Shown here in pieces: positions 14,185 through 22,239 of a stretch of 37,478 nt of DNA. The notes under the pieces were generated by a model, which made no database searches, was not told where the DNA came from, and saw nothing but the letters and a program-made list of their open reading frames with translations. Position 1 is the stretch's first letter. Each line of letters opens with the position of its first letter. Origin of the DNA: a virus. The translations under genes were made by a program, and so were the position numbers. The stretch lies in the IMG/VR virus record IMGVR_UViG_3300048018_000465, positions 1-37,478 of that record. One strand, written 5' to 3'.

Positions 14185-15041
14185 TTAATTTATTCTACGA
14201 AGAAGCATACTGGGGTCATACTAATAATATGAATGGACCAAAGAAGGTTGTGAATAACCTCCTTGCTTCTTTGGATCAGGAAGGTATTCCTTACGCTGCT
14301 AACGTTGAACAGTATAAAAACAATCTACTACTTCAATATGATTGGGCAGGTCATGTTAAACACTCAGAACTCACTTTAGAGAACTGTGTAATTGGACCAC
14401 AAATTTGGTTATTTGATCAACATACAAATGAACTGAAGAAAAACCCACATTACTACAAGTCTATTATTGCACCATCTCAATGGGTAAAAGATCTATTCGT
14501 AAGTAAGTTTGATTATCCAGAAGATAAGATTGTTACTTGGCCTGTTGGTATAGAGATGAAGGAGTATAAGAAAGATTTAAAATATGATTGCCTTGTTTAC
14601 TTTAAGCGTAGAAGTGAGGAGGAACTTGAGCAAGTAACAACATTTCTTGAAAAGAATGAGATGAGTTATAATGTTGTTAAGTATGGTAATTACGACCAAG
14701 AAAAATTAGAAGAACTATGTGACAATTCGGCATTCTGTTTCTTACTCAATGGGACAGAGAGTCAAGGTATCGCAGTTCAAGAGATGATGGCAAGAGATTT
14801 GCCAATGATTGTGTGGGACGTTAGAGAATGGGAAGATCAAGGTAGACAGTGGGCAGTGCCTGCTACATCTGTACCATATTGGTCTGATCAATGTGGTGTG
14901 AGATTTTTTGATGCACTTGACATTGACTATGCTTTTGATAAATTTTGTAGTAAAATATATACACCATACAAATTTGTAGAGGAAACTCTTTCCTACAAAC
15001 AGTCAGTAAAAACACTAATGGAGATTTTTGATGTTACTTAG
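14181..15041 (+). CDS. GT4-like glycosyltransferase
   Basis: 286 residues resembling the C-terminal half of GT-B enzymes: IIAPSQWVKDLFVSKF, VTWPVGIEMKEY, and ESQGIAVQEMMARDLPMIVW with the E-x7-E spacing. The N-terminal domain seems short. It could be an active short family member. Donor unknown. Overlaps FkbM gene by 11 bp. Confidence 0.7.
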   Translation: MINLFYEEAYWGHTNNMNGPKKVVNNLLASLDQEGIPYAANVEQYKNNLLLQYDWAGHVKHSELTLENCVIGPQIWLFDQHTNELKKNPHYYKSIIAPSQWVKDLFVSKFDYPEDKIVTWPVGIEMKEYKKDLKYDCLVYFKRRSEEELEQVTTFLEKNEMSYNVVKYGNYDQEKLEELCDNSAFCFLLNGTESQGIAVQEMMARDLPMIVWDVREWEDQGRQWAVPATSVPYWSDQCGVRFFDALDIDYAFDKFCSKIYTPYKFVEETLSYKQSVKTLMEIFDVT

Positions 15042-15651
15042 TTTTCGTGGATTAGTAGACAAATATAAAATGAATATCAAAGGTATCATTCACATTGGTG
15101 CCCATATTGGTCAGGAGATCCCCGATTATATTGATACGGGTATTCAGAATATTATCCTGTTTGAACCTTTGGAAGAAAACTTTAAAATTCTTTCTGAGAA
15201 AGCGCAGAAGATGAATGCAAATATTATTGGACACCAAGTTGCTCTTGGATCCAAACCTGGAAAAACTACGATGTATGTGAGTGATCATAATCGTATTAGT
15301 AGTTCTATCCTTAAACCAAAAGTTCATCTTACACATCATCCTAATGTATCTTTTCCAGATAAAGAAGATGTTGAAGTTGATTGCCTAGATAATTTTGATT
15401 CTTTTGGTTACAACTTTATTAATATGGATGTTCAGGGATATGAACTTGAAGTATTGAAGGGTTCTAAGAAAACTCTTGAAGGTGTTGATTATGTTTACTG
15501 CGAAGTTAATCGTGATGAGGTATATGAAAATAATGCATATGTTGAAGAACTTGATGAATTTCTAAAAGAATATAATATGATAAGGGTGATGACCAGTTGG
15601 GAAGGTCAAATTTGGGGTGATGCACTTTATGTACGGGAGAATCTACTGTGA
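15031..15651 (+). CDS. FkbM family methyltransferase
   Basis: 206 residues from ATG 15031 (a TTG three bases before is less likely). GIIHIGAHIGQEIPDY and IILFEPLEENF, then FINMDVQGYELEVLKGS and YVYCEVNRDE match FkbM methyltransferases, which often O-methylate sugars on surface glycans. Overlaps the GT6 gene start by 4 bp. Confidence 0.88.
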   Translation: MLLSFRGLVDKYKMNIKGIIHIGAHIGQEIPDYIDTGIQNIILFEPLEENFKILSEKAQKMNANIIGHQVALGSKPGKTTMYVSDHNRISSSILKPKVHLTHHPNVSFPDKEDVEVDCLDNFDSFGYNFINMDVQGYELEVLKGSKKTLEGVDYVYCEVNRDEVYENNAYVEELDEFLKEYNMIRVMTSWEGQIWGDALYVRENLL

Positions 15652-16349
15652 AAATTTGTATTTTAACTATTGCAACTAATAAGTATCTGCAGTTTGTAGA
15701 AAAACTGTATGAGGATATTTCAGAGAAGTTTTGTCCTGGAGCAGAAATAAGTTGTCTTCTATTCACCGATCACGAAATTGAAGAATCTGGTGATAATGTT
15801 AGGGTTCATTACATTGATCATGAACCTTGGCCAATGCCTACTCTGAAGCGTTATAATTATTTTGTTAAAGAGAAGGACTTTATTCTTGAACACGACTATT
15901 GCTTCTACTTTGATGCTGATATGCGTATTGATGAAGTAGTGGAGATGGATGAAGTTTGTGGAGATCTTGTTGCTACTCGACACGGATATCAATCATTGAT
16001 GGATCCTTCATCACAATCCTTTGATAGGAATCCAAAATCACTTGCTTGTGTTCCTCCTGATGAAAAAACAGTTACTTATTATGCTGGTGGTTTCAATGGA
16101 GGTAAGACTGAAGTCTTTATGGAAATGGCAGATACCATCGCTAATAGAGTAAACAAAGATCTTAAGAAGAATGTTGTTGCTCTCTGGCACGATGAGAGTC
16201 ATATGAATAGGTACCTTATTAACAATCCACCTACTTTAGATCTTGATCCTACTTATTGTTATGCTGAGGAGTTTATAGGTACGGAGTATCCCTACCAACC
16301 TGGAAAAATTATTGCTTTGAAAAAAAATCATGCTGCGCTTAGATCTTAG
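15648..16349 (+). CDS. GT6 family glycosyltransferase (ABO/alpha-1,3-galactosyl type)
   Basis: 233 residues from a GTG start. The sequence follows the vertebrate ABO enzymes closely in motif order: EPWPMPTLKRYNYF, CFYFDADMR (DAD at 89-91), YYAGGFNGG, LWHDESHMNRYL (likely nucleophile E183), ALKKNHAALR at the C-terminus. The family adds Gal or GalNAc in alpha-1,3 linkage with retention. Bacterial members often have NxN instead of DxD; this one keeps DxD, suggesting metal dependence. The vertebrate stem and membrane anchor are absent. It works next to GT11 products, and in vertebrates ABO acts on alpha-1,2-fucosylated acceptors, so the order GT11 then GT6 is worth noting. Confidence 0.9.
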   Translation: MKICILTIATNKYLQFVEKLYEDISEKFCPGAEISCLLFTDHEIEESGDNVRVHYIDHEPWPMPTLKRYNYFVKEKDFILEHDYCFYFDADMRIDEVVEMDEVCGDLVATRHGYQSLMDPSSQSFDRNPKSLACVPPDEKTVTYYAGGFNGGKTEVFMEMADTIANRVNKDLKKNVVALWHDESHMNRYLINNPPTLDLDPTYCYAEEFIGTEYPYQPGKIIALKKNHAALRS

Positions 16350-16989
16350 AGAAGTACCTTTTTACTATATTAATCTTGATGATGCAGTAGAAAGAAAAGA
16401 GAAAACAGAGACTCAATTAAAAGAACTTGGAATTAAAAGTGTTACACGAATAGATGCCATTCGTCATTCTTTCGGTGCTGCAGGAACTCCAAGATCTATG
16501 TTTAAGGCATTAGAACTTGCACATAATGGAGAACCATTTGTGTTGATGGAAGATGATGTAGCAGTTAAAAGATGGGATCCTATTGTTGAAATCCCAGAAG
16601 ATGCTGATGCTTTTTATCTGGGCATCTCTGGTTGGGGAAGAATGAATTCACATTCTGGTCCTTTTGTCCAATGGGAAAGAATTGATGATAATACTCTACG
16701 AGTTTATAATATGTTAAGCGGACACGCTATCATATACATCTCTGATCGATATATTGATCTAGCAAAACGAATTTCACATCACGCAGGATATGTTATTGAA
16801 AATCATGTAGACATTGGATTTGCTGAAGTTCAACGTTGGCATAATGTATATGCTCTTGATGATCCTTACTTTTATCAGACAAGTTCTGATGGCAATCAGA
16901 AAGTAACCTATCTTCCTTTATCTGAGCAAGATTCATTAGAATGTGTTAGTTTTATGAGACCTTATTATCTACCACAAAGAGTTATCTAA
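16330..16989 (+). CDS. GT25-like glycosyltransferase
   Basis: 219 residues. FYYINLDDAVERKEKTE opens the GT25 domain of LPS glycosyltransferases; PFVLMEDDVAVK holds the acidic metal-binding region (EDDV). It starts inside the GT6 gene (20-bp overlap), so the exact start is a little uncertain. GT25 enzymes extend lipo-oligosaccharide, often with beta-galactose. One of two in the cluster. Confidence 0.8.
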   Translation: MLRLDLREVPFYYINLDDAVERKEKTETQLKELGIKSVTRIDAIRHSFGAAGTPRSMFKALELAHNGEPFVLMEDDVAVKRWDPIVEIPEDADAFYLGISGWGRMNSHSGPFVQWERIDDNTLRVYNMLSGHAIIYISDRYIDLAKRISHHAGYVIENHVDIGFAEVQRWHNVYALDDPYFYQTSSDGNQKVTYLPLSEQDSLECVSFMRPYYLPQRVI

Positions 16990-17936
16990 TGTATATTGCA
17001 CATTGTCCTTTAAGGATATCTCTCTTTGGGGGATCTACTGATAGTCCATACTTTGTTGAAAAATATGGATATGGATCTGTAATTAGTTTTGCATCGAATC
17101 TTAAAACTTATGTAACTGTTGGTAGAGATCTGTTTGGTGTCAATAATCTGGATCACAAGTATCGTTTAAACTATTCAAAACGTGAAGATGTTTATACTAT
17201 TCCAGAAATCAATAATGAAGTAATTAGAGTTGTTTTAGAACACTTTAATATTGATCCAGTTCAAATTAATTTATTTGGTGATGCCTATTCGCAGGGTAGT
17301 GGATTGGCATCATCTTCGTCTTATATTGTTAGTCTTATCAAAGCAGCATCTATGTTGTGCGGTAAAAAGATGTCTGAAGTTGAGATATGTGCTCTGGCAT
17401 ATAATCTAGAACGAAAGTTTAATCCATATTGTGGATATCAAGATCCCTATGGGTGTGGTGTTGGTGGATTTAAAAGAATTGAATTCTATCCTAAAGATAG
17501 AGTTACTTATGATTATCTGCCATCATCTTTCTTCGATCCTTATGATATTCATCTCATCTTTACTGGAGTCACAAGAAATTCTAAAGGAGTTCTTAAGGAT
17601 GTGAGTTGTAATCTTGATAAAGTTAAAGATTTACTTCCTATAGTTAATGAAGCATATGATGCAATTATTGATGGAAATCATTGCCGAGTATTTGAATTGA
17701 TGAATCAATCTTGGGAGCAAAAGAAAAAAACAAGTTCTACTATTACTGAGAGCGAAATAATTCAGGAGATGGATTCTAATCTATGTCTCAACAAAACAGT
17801 ACTATCACATAAATTATGTGGTGCTGGCAATGGTGGATTCTTTCTGACATTTTCTGAAAAGGGAAAGTTGAATATTCCATATCATTCTGTTAAAATAGAA
17901 GTATCCTCACAAGGTGTATCTGGGCAAGAAGTATGA
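16989..17936 (+). CDS. GHMP family sugar kinase (heptose-7-phosphate kinase-like)
   Basis: 315 residues. APLRIS-like start (AHCPLRISLFGGSTD), the ATP-binding GSGLASSSS at 103-111, and KLCGAGNGGFFL at 275-286, all as in HddA, the D-glycero-D-manno-heptose-7-phosphate kinase. It would phosphorylate C1 of the heptose phosphate. The next two genes are a phosphoheptose isomerase and a phosphatase-nucleotidyltransferase, so the three form a pathway. The start overlaps the GT25 stop (TAATG). Confidence 0.82.
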   Translation: MYIAHCPLRISLFGGSTDSPYFVEKYGYGSVISFASNLKTYVTVGRDLFGVNNLDHKYRLNYSKREDVYTIPEINNEVIRVVLEHFNIDPVQINLFGDAYSQGSGLASSSSYIVSLIKAASMLCGKKMSEVEICALAYNLERKFNPYCGYQDPYGCGVGGFKRIEFYPKDRVTYDYLPSSFFDPYDIHLIFTGVTRNSKGVLKDVSCNLDKVKDLLPIVNEAYDAIIDGNHCRVFELMNQSWEQKKKTSSTITESEIIQEMDSNLCLNKTVLSHKLCGAGNGGFFLTFSEKGKLNIPYHSVKIEVSSQGVSGQEV

Positions 17937-18436
17937 ACCCATTTAAAGAATATGTTGAAACTCTTCAATGCGCCCATATGGGTGATCAGTTTGAGAAGTT
18001 TCAAGAAGCATTCCAAAATCATAGTAGAATTATTATCTTAGGAAATGGGGGCAGCAGTTCAGTTGCATCTCATATCTCTCAGGATTATATGAAATTTAAA
18101 GGTAAGAAAGTTTCTATTCTTTCTGATCCTTCAATGCTCACGATGCTTACAAATGATTTTGGGTATGAGAATGCATATCAAAAGTTCTTAGAGTATTATG
18201 TTGAGGATGAAACTCTTGTTGTTCTGATGAGTTCTGGTGGAGAATCAAAAAACATTTTGAACTGCGTTTATTGGTGCGAAGATAATAACGTTAATTATGG
18301 AGTTCTAACTGGATTTGAATCCAATAATAAAATCCGAACCGTGTCAATCAATTCTCTATGGAACTATCATATTGCTAGTAAGTCTTATGGTGTGGTAGAA
18401 TGTGTTCATCAAATTTTTCTTCACGGAGTGGTATGA
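17933..18436 (+). CDS. gmhA: phosphoheptose isomerase, SIS domain
   Basis: 167 residues of the GmhA type: IIILGNGGSSSVASHI (33-48) is the sugar-phosphate loop and MSSGGESKNIL (99-109) the second SIS signature. Near the end VVECVHQIFLH supplies E156, H159 and H164, in the position of the family's catalytic Glu/His. It would convert sedoheptulose-7-phosphate to D-glycero-D-manno-heptose-7-phosphate. It is slightly shorter than the usual 190 or so. Overlaps both neighbours by 4 bp. Confidence 0.85.
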   Translation: MNPFKEYVETLQCAHMGDQFEKFQEAFQNHSRIIILGNGGSSSVASHISQDYMKFKGKKVSILSDPSMLTMLTNDFGYENAYQKFLEYYVEDETLVVLMSSGGESKNILNCVYWCEDNNVNYGVLTGFESNNKIRTVSINSLWNYHIASKSYGVVECVHQIFLHGVV

Positions 18437-19185
18437 AGTATTGTTTTGATTTAGATGGAACTATCTGTAATACTCCTTGCAATCCTGATGGTCATGGGCA
18501 AAGATACTGGGACTCTACTCCTATTGTCTTTATGGTAGAGACGGTTAATCGTCTATTTGATGAAGGTAATCATATTATTATTATGACTGCTAGAGGTAGG
18601 GGATCTGGTAAAGATTGGACCAAACTTACTACAGATATGCTTGCTGAATGGGGAGTTAAGTATAATGAATTGGAACCAATGTTCCATAAACCCACAGCAG
18701 ATATCTTCATTGACGACAAAGGAGTCAATGTAGAAGACTGGATCAAAACCCAACCATTGAAGAAAGGTATTATTGCTGGTGCATTTGATATTATGCATCC
18801 TGGATATATTAGAATGTTTTCTGAAGCAAAGCAACATTGTAATCATCTTACAATTGCTCTTCACGAAGATCCTTCAATGTCCAGACCACATAAACTTAAA
18901 CCAGTACAAACTCTTGAGGAAAGAAAAGAGATTCTTCGTGCTATTAGGTATGTTGATGATATTGTAGTCTATCAAGCAGAGGAAACATTTTTATCTTATC
19001 TTGATGATTATGATATTAGATTCATTGGTACTGATTATAAAAACGGTGGGTATAGTGGTTCTGATATAGATATAGATATTGTTTGGTTGGATCGAGAGGG
19101 GCATACCTATTCCTCAACCAAACTCAAAACAGAAATTTATGATTCTATAAGAGAAAAATTGAGTCTTTGTGAGGAGTATGATTAA
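18433..19185 (+). CDS. HAD phosphatase fused to a cytidylyltransferase-like domain
   Basis: 250 residues from ATG 18433 with ribosome-binding site CGGAG at 18424-18428. N-terminal HAD domain: DLDGT at 6-10, TAR at 52-54, IDDKG at 93-97, similar to EcbF/BcbF capsule phosphatases. C-terminal GCT-type domain from about 112: AFDIMHPGYIRMF (HPGY at 122-125) and YSSTKLK at 226-232. The family motif is HxGH; here the second His is Tyr. In order, the enzyme could remove the C7 phosphate of heptose-1,7-bisphosphate and then attach a nucleotide. That is inference from context; a phosphate ester of another alcohol could be the substrate. Confidence 0.7.
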   Translation: MKYCFDLDGTICNTPCNPDGHGQRYWDSTPIVFMVETVNRLFDEGNHIIIMTARGRGSGKDWTKLTTDMLAEWGVKYNELEPMFHKPTADIFIDDKGVNVEDWIKTQPLKKGIIAGAFDIMHPGYIRMFSEAKQHCNHLTIALHEDPSMSRPHKLKPVQTLEERKEILRAIRYVDDIVVYQAEETFLSYLDDYDIRFIGTDYKNGGYSGSDIDIDIVWLDREGHTYSSTKLKTEIYDSIREKLSLCEEYD

Positions 19186-20078
19186 TGAGTAAGTGTTTAG
19201 TTACAGGCGGGTGTGGATTTATTGGATCTAATATAGTTGATCGATTAATCAGTGATGGGCATGAAGTTATTGTTCTTGACAATAAGAGTTCTGATAGTGC
19301 CAAGTTCTATGTGAATGAGAAAGCACAGTATGCTCAACAGGATATTAGTAACTATCAACTTACTAATACCTTTTATGCTGATGTAGATTATGTGTTTCAT
19401 CTTGCTGCTGAATCTAGGATTGGTCCTTCAATCGATAATCCCATTGAGACAGTACAAAAAAATTGTTTGGGAACGGCTTCAGTTCTTCAGTGTGCCCGAA
19501 AATGGGGAGTTAAAAAAGTTATCTACTCTTCCACTTCTTCTGGATATGGAAACAATCCACATCCTAACGTTGAAACACAACCTGATGATTGTTTGAATCC
19601 ATATTCAGTAACTAAGATTGCTGGTGAGAAACTGTGTAAAATGTATACAGATCTATTTGGATTGAAGACAGTAACATTCAGATACTTTAATGTGTATGGT
19701 GATCGTGCCCCTAAGACAGGGCAGTATTCGCCTGTAATCGGTATCTTCTTCAGACAGCGTGATGCTGCCGAAGATCTTACAATCGTTGGTGACGGCGAAC
19801 AGAGAAGGGACTTTGTACACGTTTCTGATGTAGTCTCAGCAAATATTACTGCTGCGATGACAGATGTTGATGATCAATATTATGGTCAGGTTTACAATGT
19901 TGGTTCTGGAAAGAACTATTCAGTAAATGAGATTGCAAGTTGGATTTCTGATAATAAAACTTATCTTCCAGAACGTGCTGGTGAGGTTCGTATAAGTCTT
20001 GCTCATATTGAGAAGATTAAAAATGTATTTGGGTGGAAACCCCAGGTTGATCTTGAAGAGTGGGTTCGTAGTCGATGA
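19185..20078 (+). CDS. UDP-sugar C4-epimerase-like (GalE type)
   Basis: 297 residues, extended SDR: GGCGFIG (8-14) for NAD, YSSTSSGYG, and NPYSVTK with Tyr140 and Lys144. RDFVHVSDVV and NVGSGKNYSVNEIA are typical of UDP-glucose/GlcNAc 4-epimerases. It could supply UDP-galactose or UDP-GalNAc for the GT6 and GT25 enzymes (inference). Starts on the previous stop (TAATG), overlaps GT11 by 4 bp. Confidence 0.82.
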   Translation: MSKCLVTGGCGFIGSNIVDRLISDGHEVIVLDNKSSDSAKFYVNEKAQYAQQDISNYQLTNTFYADVDYVFHLAAESRIGPSIDNPIETVQKNCLGTASVLQCARKWGVKKVIYSSTSSGYGNNPHPNVETQPDDCLNPYSVTKIAGEKLCKMYTDLFGLKTVTFRYFNVYGDRAPKTGQYSPVIGIFFRQRDAAEDLTIVGDGEQRRDFVHVSDVVSANITAAMTDVDDQYYGQVYNVGSGKNYSVNEIASWISDNKTYLPERAGEVRISLAHIEKIKNVFGWKPQVDLEEWVRSR

Positions 20079-20869
20079 TTGGATTTAATCACTTAGGTAG
20101 GTTGGGACAACTTGGTAATCAGATGTTCCAATATGCTTCATTAAAAGGTATTGCTTTGAATCGCGGATTTGATTTCATGATTCCTAGATATGATGATGCA
20201 GTTGTTGATGCTCTCGGAAACAAGTTAAAGACTGAACTTTTCAATCCTTTTGATCTTGATGTTACAGTTGGGTCTTTGAAAACTGAAAAGTACATTCAAG
20301 AACCTGGATTTGGTTTTAGTAAAGCATTATATGATGAATGTCCTGATCAAGTTTCTCTTGTAGGATTTTTTCAAACAGAAAAGTATTTTAAAGAATATGC
20401 TTCAACCATTCGTGATGATTTTAAATTTAAAAATAAAATTGTTAATGAGTGTAATGATATTATAGAAGATTGTTTTGAAAATCCAATCGCTCTTCATATT
20501 CGCAGAGGAGACTTTTTAATTAATTCTGATAATCATTACAATCAAAGTATTGATTATTATGAAAAGGCATTAAGTAAATTTGATTCAAAACAACAGGTAA
20601 TCATTTTTAGTGATGATCCTGACTGGTGCGTATCTCAAGAGATATTTGCAAGTGATAGATTTAATGTTTCTTCTGGAAATGGTCCCTATCATGATTTGTA
20701 TATGATGACACAATGTGAAGATTTTATTATTGCAAACTCTACTTTTTCTTGGTGGGGTGCCTGGTTAGCGAATAGGGGAAGAGTTATAGCACCTTCTAAG
20801 TGGTTTGGACCTAGCAATGCCCACTTAGGAACTGAAGATCTTTATCCCTCCTTCTGGGAGGTTATCTGA
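20075..20869 (+). CDS. GT11 family glycosyltransferase (second copy)
   Basis: 264 residues with GQLGNQMFQYA (11-21), HIRRGD (141-146) and IIANSTFSWWGAWLA. It is clearly a paralogue of the GT11 at 6715 but diverged, so it is not a recent duplication. Substrate as for GT11, GDP-L-fucose or GDP-L-galactose. Overlaps neighbours. Confidence 0.85.
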   Translation: MIGFNHLGRLGQLGNQMFQYASLKGIALNRGFDFMIPRYDDAVVDALGNKLKTELFNPFDLDVTVGSLKTEKYIQEPGFGFSKALYDECPDQVSLVGFFQTEKYFKEYASTIRDDFKFKNKIVNECNDIIEDCFENPIALHIRRGDFLINSDNHYNQSIDYYEKALSKFDSKQQVIIFSDDPDWCVSQEIFASDRFNVSSGNGPYHDLYMMTQCEDFIIANSTFSWWGAWLANRGRVIAPSKWFGPSNAHLGTEDLYPSFWEVI

Positions 20870-21657
20870 TGGACAAAAATAAAGCAGTACATAAACTAAA
20901 AGGACTTCCTCCAATCTATGTTATTAATCTTGATGATAAGGTTAATCGTTGGAAGTATATGGAAGATCAATTTAAATATTGGCAAGTAGAAAATTACCAA
21001 CGTGTTTCTGCTTATGATGGAAGAGGTGATAATGATCTGGGTGAGATCCTTAAAGGTAAATATCCAGATCAAATGACTTCAGGTGAAGTTGGATGTGTTA
21101 CGTCTCATCTTAAATCAATTAAGATGTTCTTAGAAACTGATGCACCTTGTGCTCTAATAATGGAAGATGACTGTGATTTGTCTACAGCATCTCACTGGGG
21201 ATTTACTTGGAAAGATTTCTACGCCAAGGTTCCTTATGATTATGATGTTATTCAACTTGCAATTATTAATCCTGCTTCAATTACAGTGCAGTTACATAAA
21301 AGATATGTGAATGATTTTTCTACTGCCTGTTATATGATCACCAGACATCACGCAGAGAAACTTGTAAGATTGCATTGTCGGGGTGATAAGTATAAACTAG
21401 ATCAAGGTGTCAAACCTCGTGCGGTTGCTGATGATTTGATTTATAATTCAGGTAATACTTTTGCTATGCCTTTATTCTTATATAAGATTGCTTTAGGATC
21501 TGATATCCACGATATTCATATTGATGTATTTCATAAGAGCAGTCATGATGGATTGTGGCAATTCTGGCAAAACCAATCAACAGATGTTAACTGGAATGAT
21601 ATGTTTCAATATAATCCTTATGCAGGACAACTGCCACCTGGATATGAAGGAAAATGA
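20869..21657 (+). CDS. GT25-like glycosyltransferase (second copy)
   Basis: 262 residues: PPIYVINLDDKVNRWKYM starts the domain, SGEVGCVTSHLKSIKMF is the family signature, and ALIMEDDCDLS the metal-binding EDD. LPS beta-galactosyl-type enzyme by family. It is the last gene of the cluster; no terminator is seen behind it, only a 38-nt gap to the promoter of hli. Confidence 0.82.
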   Translation: MDKNKAVHKLKGLPPIYVINLDDKVNRWKYMEDQFKYWQVENYQRVSAYDGRGDNDLGEILKGKYPDQMTSGEVGCVTSHLKSIKMFLETDAPCALIMEDDCDLSTASHWGFTWKDFYAKVPYDYDVIQLAIINPASITVQLHKRYVNDFSTACYMITRHHAEKLVRLHCRGDKYKLDQGVKPRAVADDLIYNSGNTFAMPLFLYKIALGSDIHDIHIDVFHKSSHDGLWQFWQNQSTDVNWNDMFQYNPYAGQLPPGYEGK

Positions 21658-21695
21658 TCATTCAAGATTCTGATCAAATATGAAGAAAATAAGTA

Positions 21696-21724
21696 TTGAC
21701 AAAACTTTACGTTTCCTATATAAT
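21696..21724 (+). promoter_or_regulatory. sigma70-type early promoter of hli operon
   Basis: Consensus TTGACA at 21696-21701, 17-nt spacer, TATAAT at 21719-21724. The predicted leader to the GTG start at 21752 is about 21 nt and includes the site ACGGAG. Confidence 0.85.
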
Positions 21725-21751
21725 ATGTAAAGAAACATTACGGAGTGTATC

Positions 21752-21970
21752 GTGACTGTAACAACTAATGATCGTGGACAACAGAATCTGTTCGCTAAAG
21801 AGCCCCAGATGTACGTCTCTGAGACTGACGCACAACGTTATGGATATGAGACATATGCCGAAAGGGCGGAGAAATTGAATGGACGCACTGCTATGCTTGG
21901 ATTTGTTGCTGCTGTCGTCTCTTATGCCACTAGTGGCAGTGTATTTTTCTTTGGTGCGTTCGGATTCTGA
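21752..21970 (+). CDS. hli: high-light-inducible protein
   Basis: 72 residues from a GTG start with ribosome-binding site ACGGAG seven bases upstream. AERAEKLNGRTAMLGFVAAV is the chlorophyll-binding helix of the HLIP family (E-x-x-N-G-R). It binds chlorophyll and carotenoid at photosystems in the thylakoid and quenches excess light. First gene of a five-gene operon of tiny membrane proteins. The stop overlaps the next ATG by 1 base. Confidence 0.95.
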   Translation: MTVTTNDRGQQNLFAKEPQMYVSETDAQRYGYETYAERAEKLNGRTAMLGFVAAVVSYATSGSVFFFGAFGF

Positions 21971-22056
21971 TGACTGAGATTATTTTTACCGTCACGACAG
22001 TTGCTTTCTTCTGTCTTCTTGGTTACACTGTAGAACAACTTTCCGAAACTTACTAA
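21970..22056 (+). CDS. 28-aa single-helix membrane mini-protein
   Basis: ATG 21970 overlaps the hli stop (TGATG). It encodes 28 residues: MTEIIFTVTTVAFFCLLGYT then VEQLSETY. One helix covers about 4-20. It has the size of photosystem small subunits, but I cannot match it to a named one. The tight coupling to hli and clean helix argue for a real gene. Confidence 0.55.
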   Translation: MTEIIFTVTTVAFFCLLGYTVEQLSETY

Positions 22057-22066
22057 GGACAAAACA

Positions 22067-22174
22067 ATGAACGAAAACGCAGAACGCATCAATGGTTGGG
22101 CAGCAATGATCGGAGTCATTGCCGCAATGGGTAGTTATGCAGTCACAGGACAAATCATTCCAGGTATCTGGTAA
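22067..22174 (+). CDS. short high-light-inducible protein
   Basis: 35 residues: MNENAERINGWAAMIGVIAA then MGSYAVTGQIIPGIW. The ERINGWAAMIG part is the HLIP chlorophyll-binding helix (Glu and Asn ligands); the N-terminal region of longer HLIPs is missing. A second pigment-binding protein in the operon. RBS AAGGACA 10 nt before the ATG. The stop overlaps the next ATG (TAATG). Confidence 0.85.
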   Translation: MNENAERINGWAAMIGVIAAMGSYAVTGQIIPGIW

Positions 22175-22239
22175 TGGGATTTGTAGTAGCAGCACTGCTG
22201 TTTCTTATTCCAATTGGCGCAGCAGTTAGAAACTCATGA
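22174..22239 (+). CDS. 21-aa single-helix mini-protein
   Basis: ATG 22174 on the stop of the short HLIP. 21 residues: MGFVVAALLFLIPIGAAVRN then S. Nearly all hydrophobic with a short basic end. It may be a helper or photosystem subunit, or simply an overlapping coupled reading frame. The stop overlaps the next ATG by 4 bp (ATGA), the same coupling as real genes here. Confidence 0.4.
   Translation: MGFVVAALLFLIPIGAAVRNS

Noticed and set aside
21681-21731. A 16-codon frame (ATGAAGAAAATAAG...) across the hli promoter.
   Set aside because: It coincides with the -35 and -10 boxes and would not be transcribed from that promoter.
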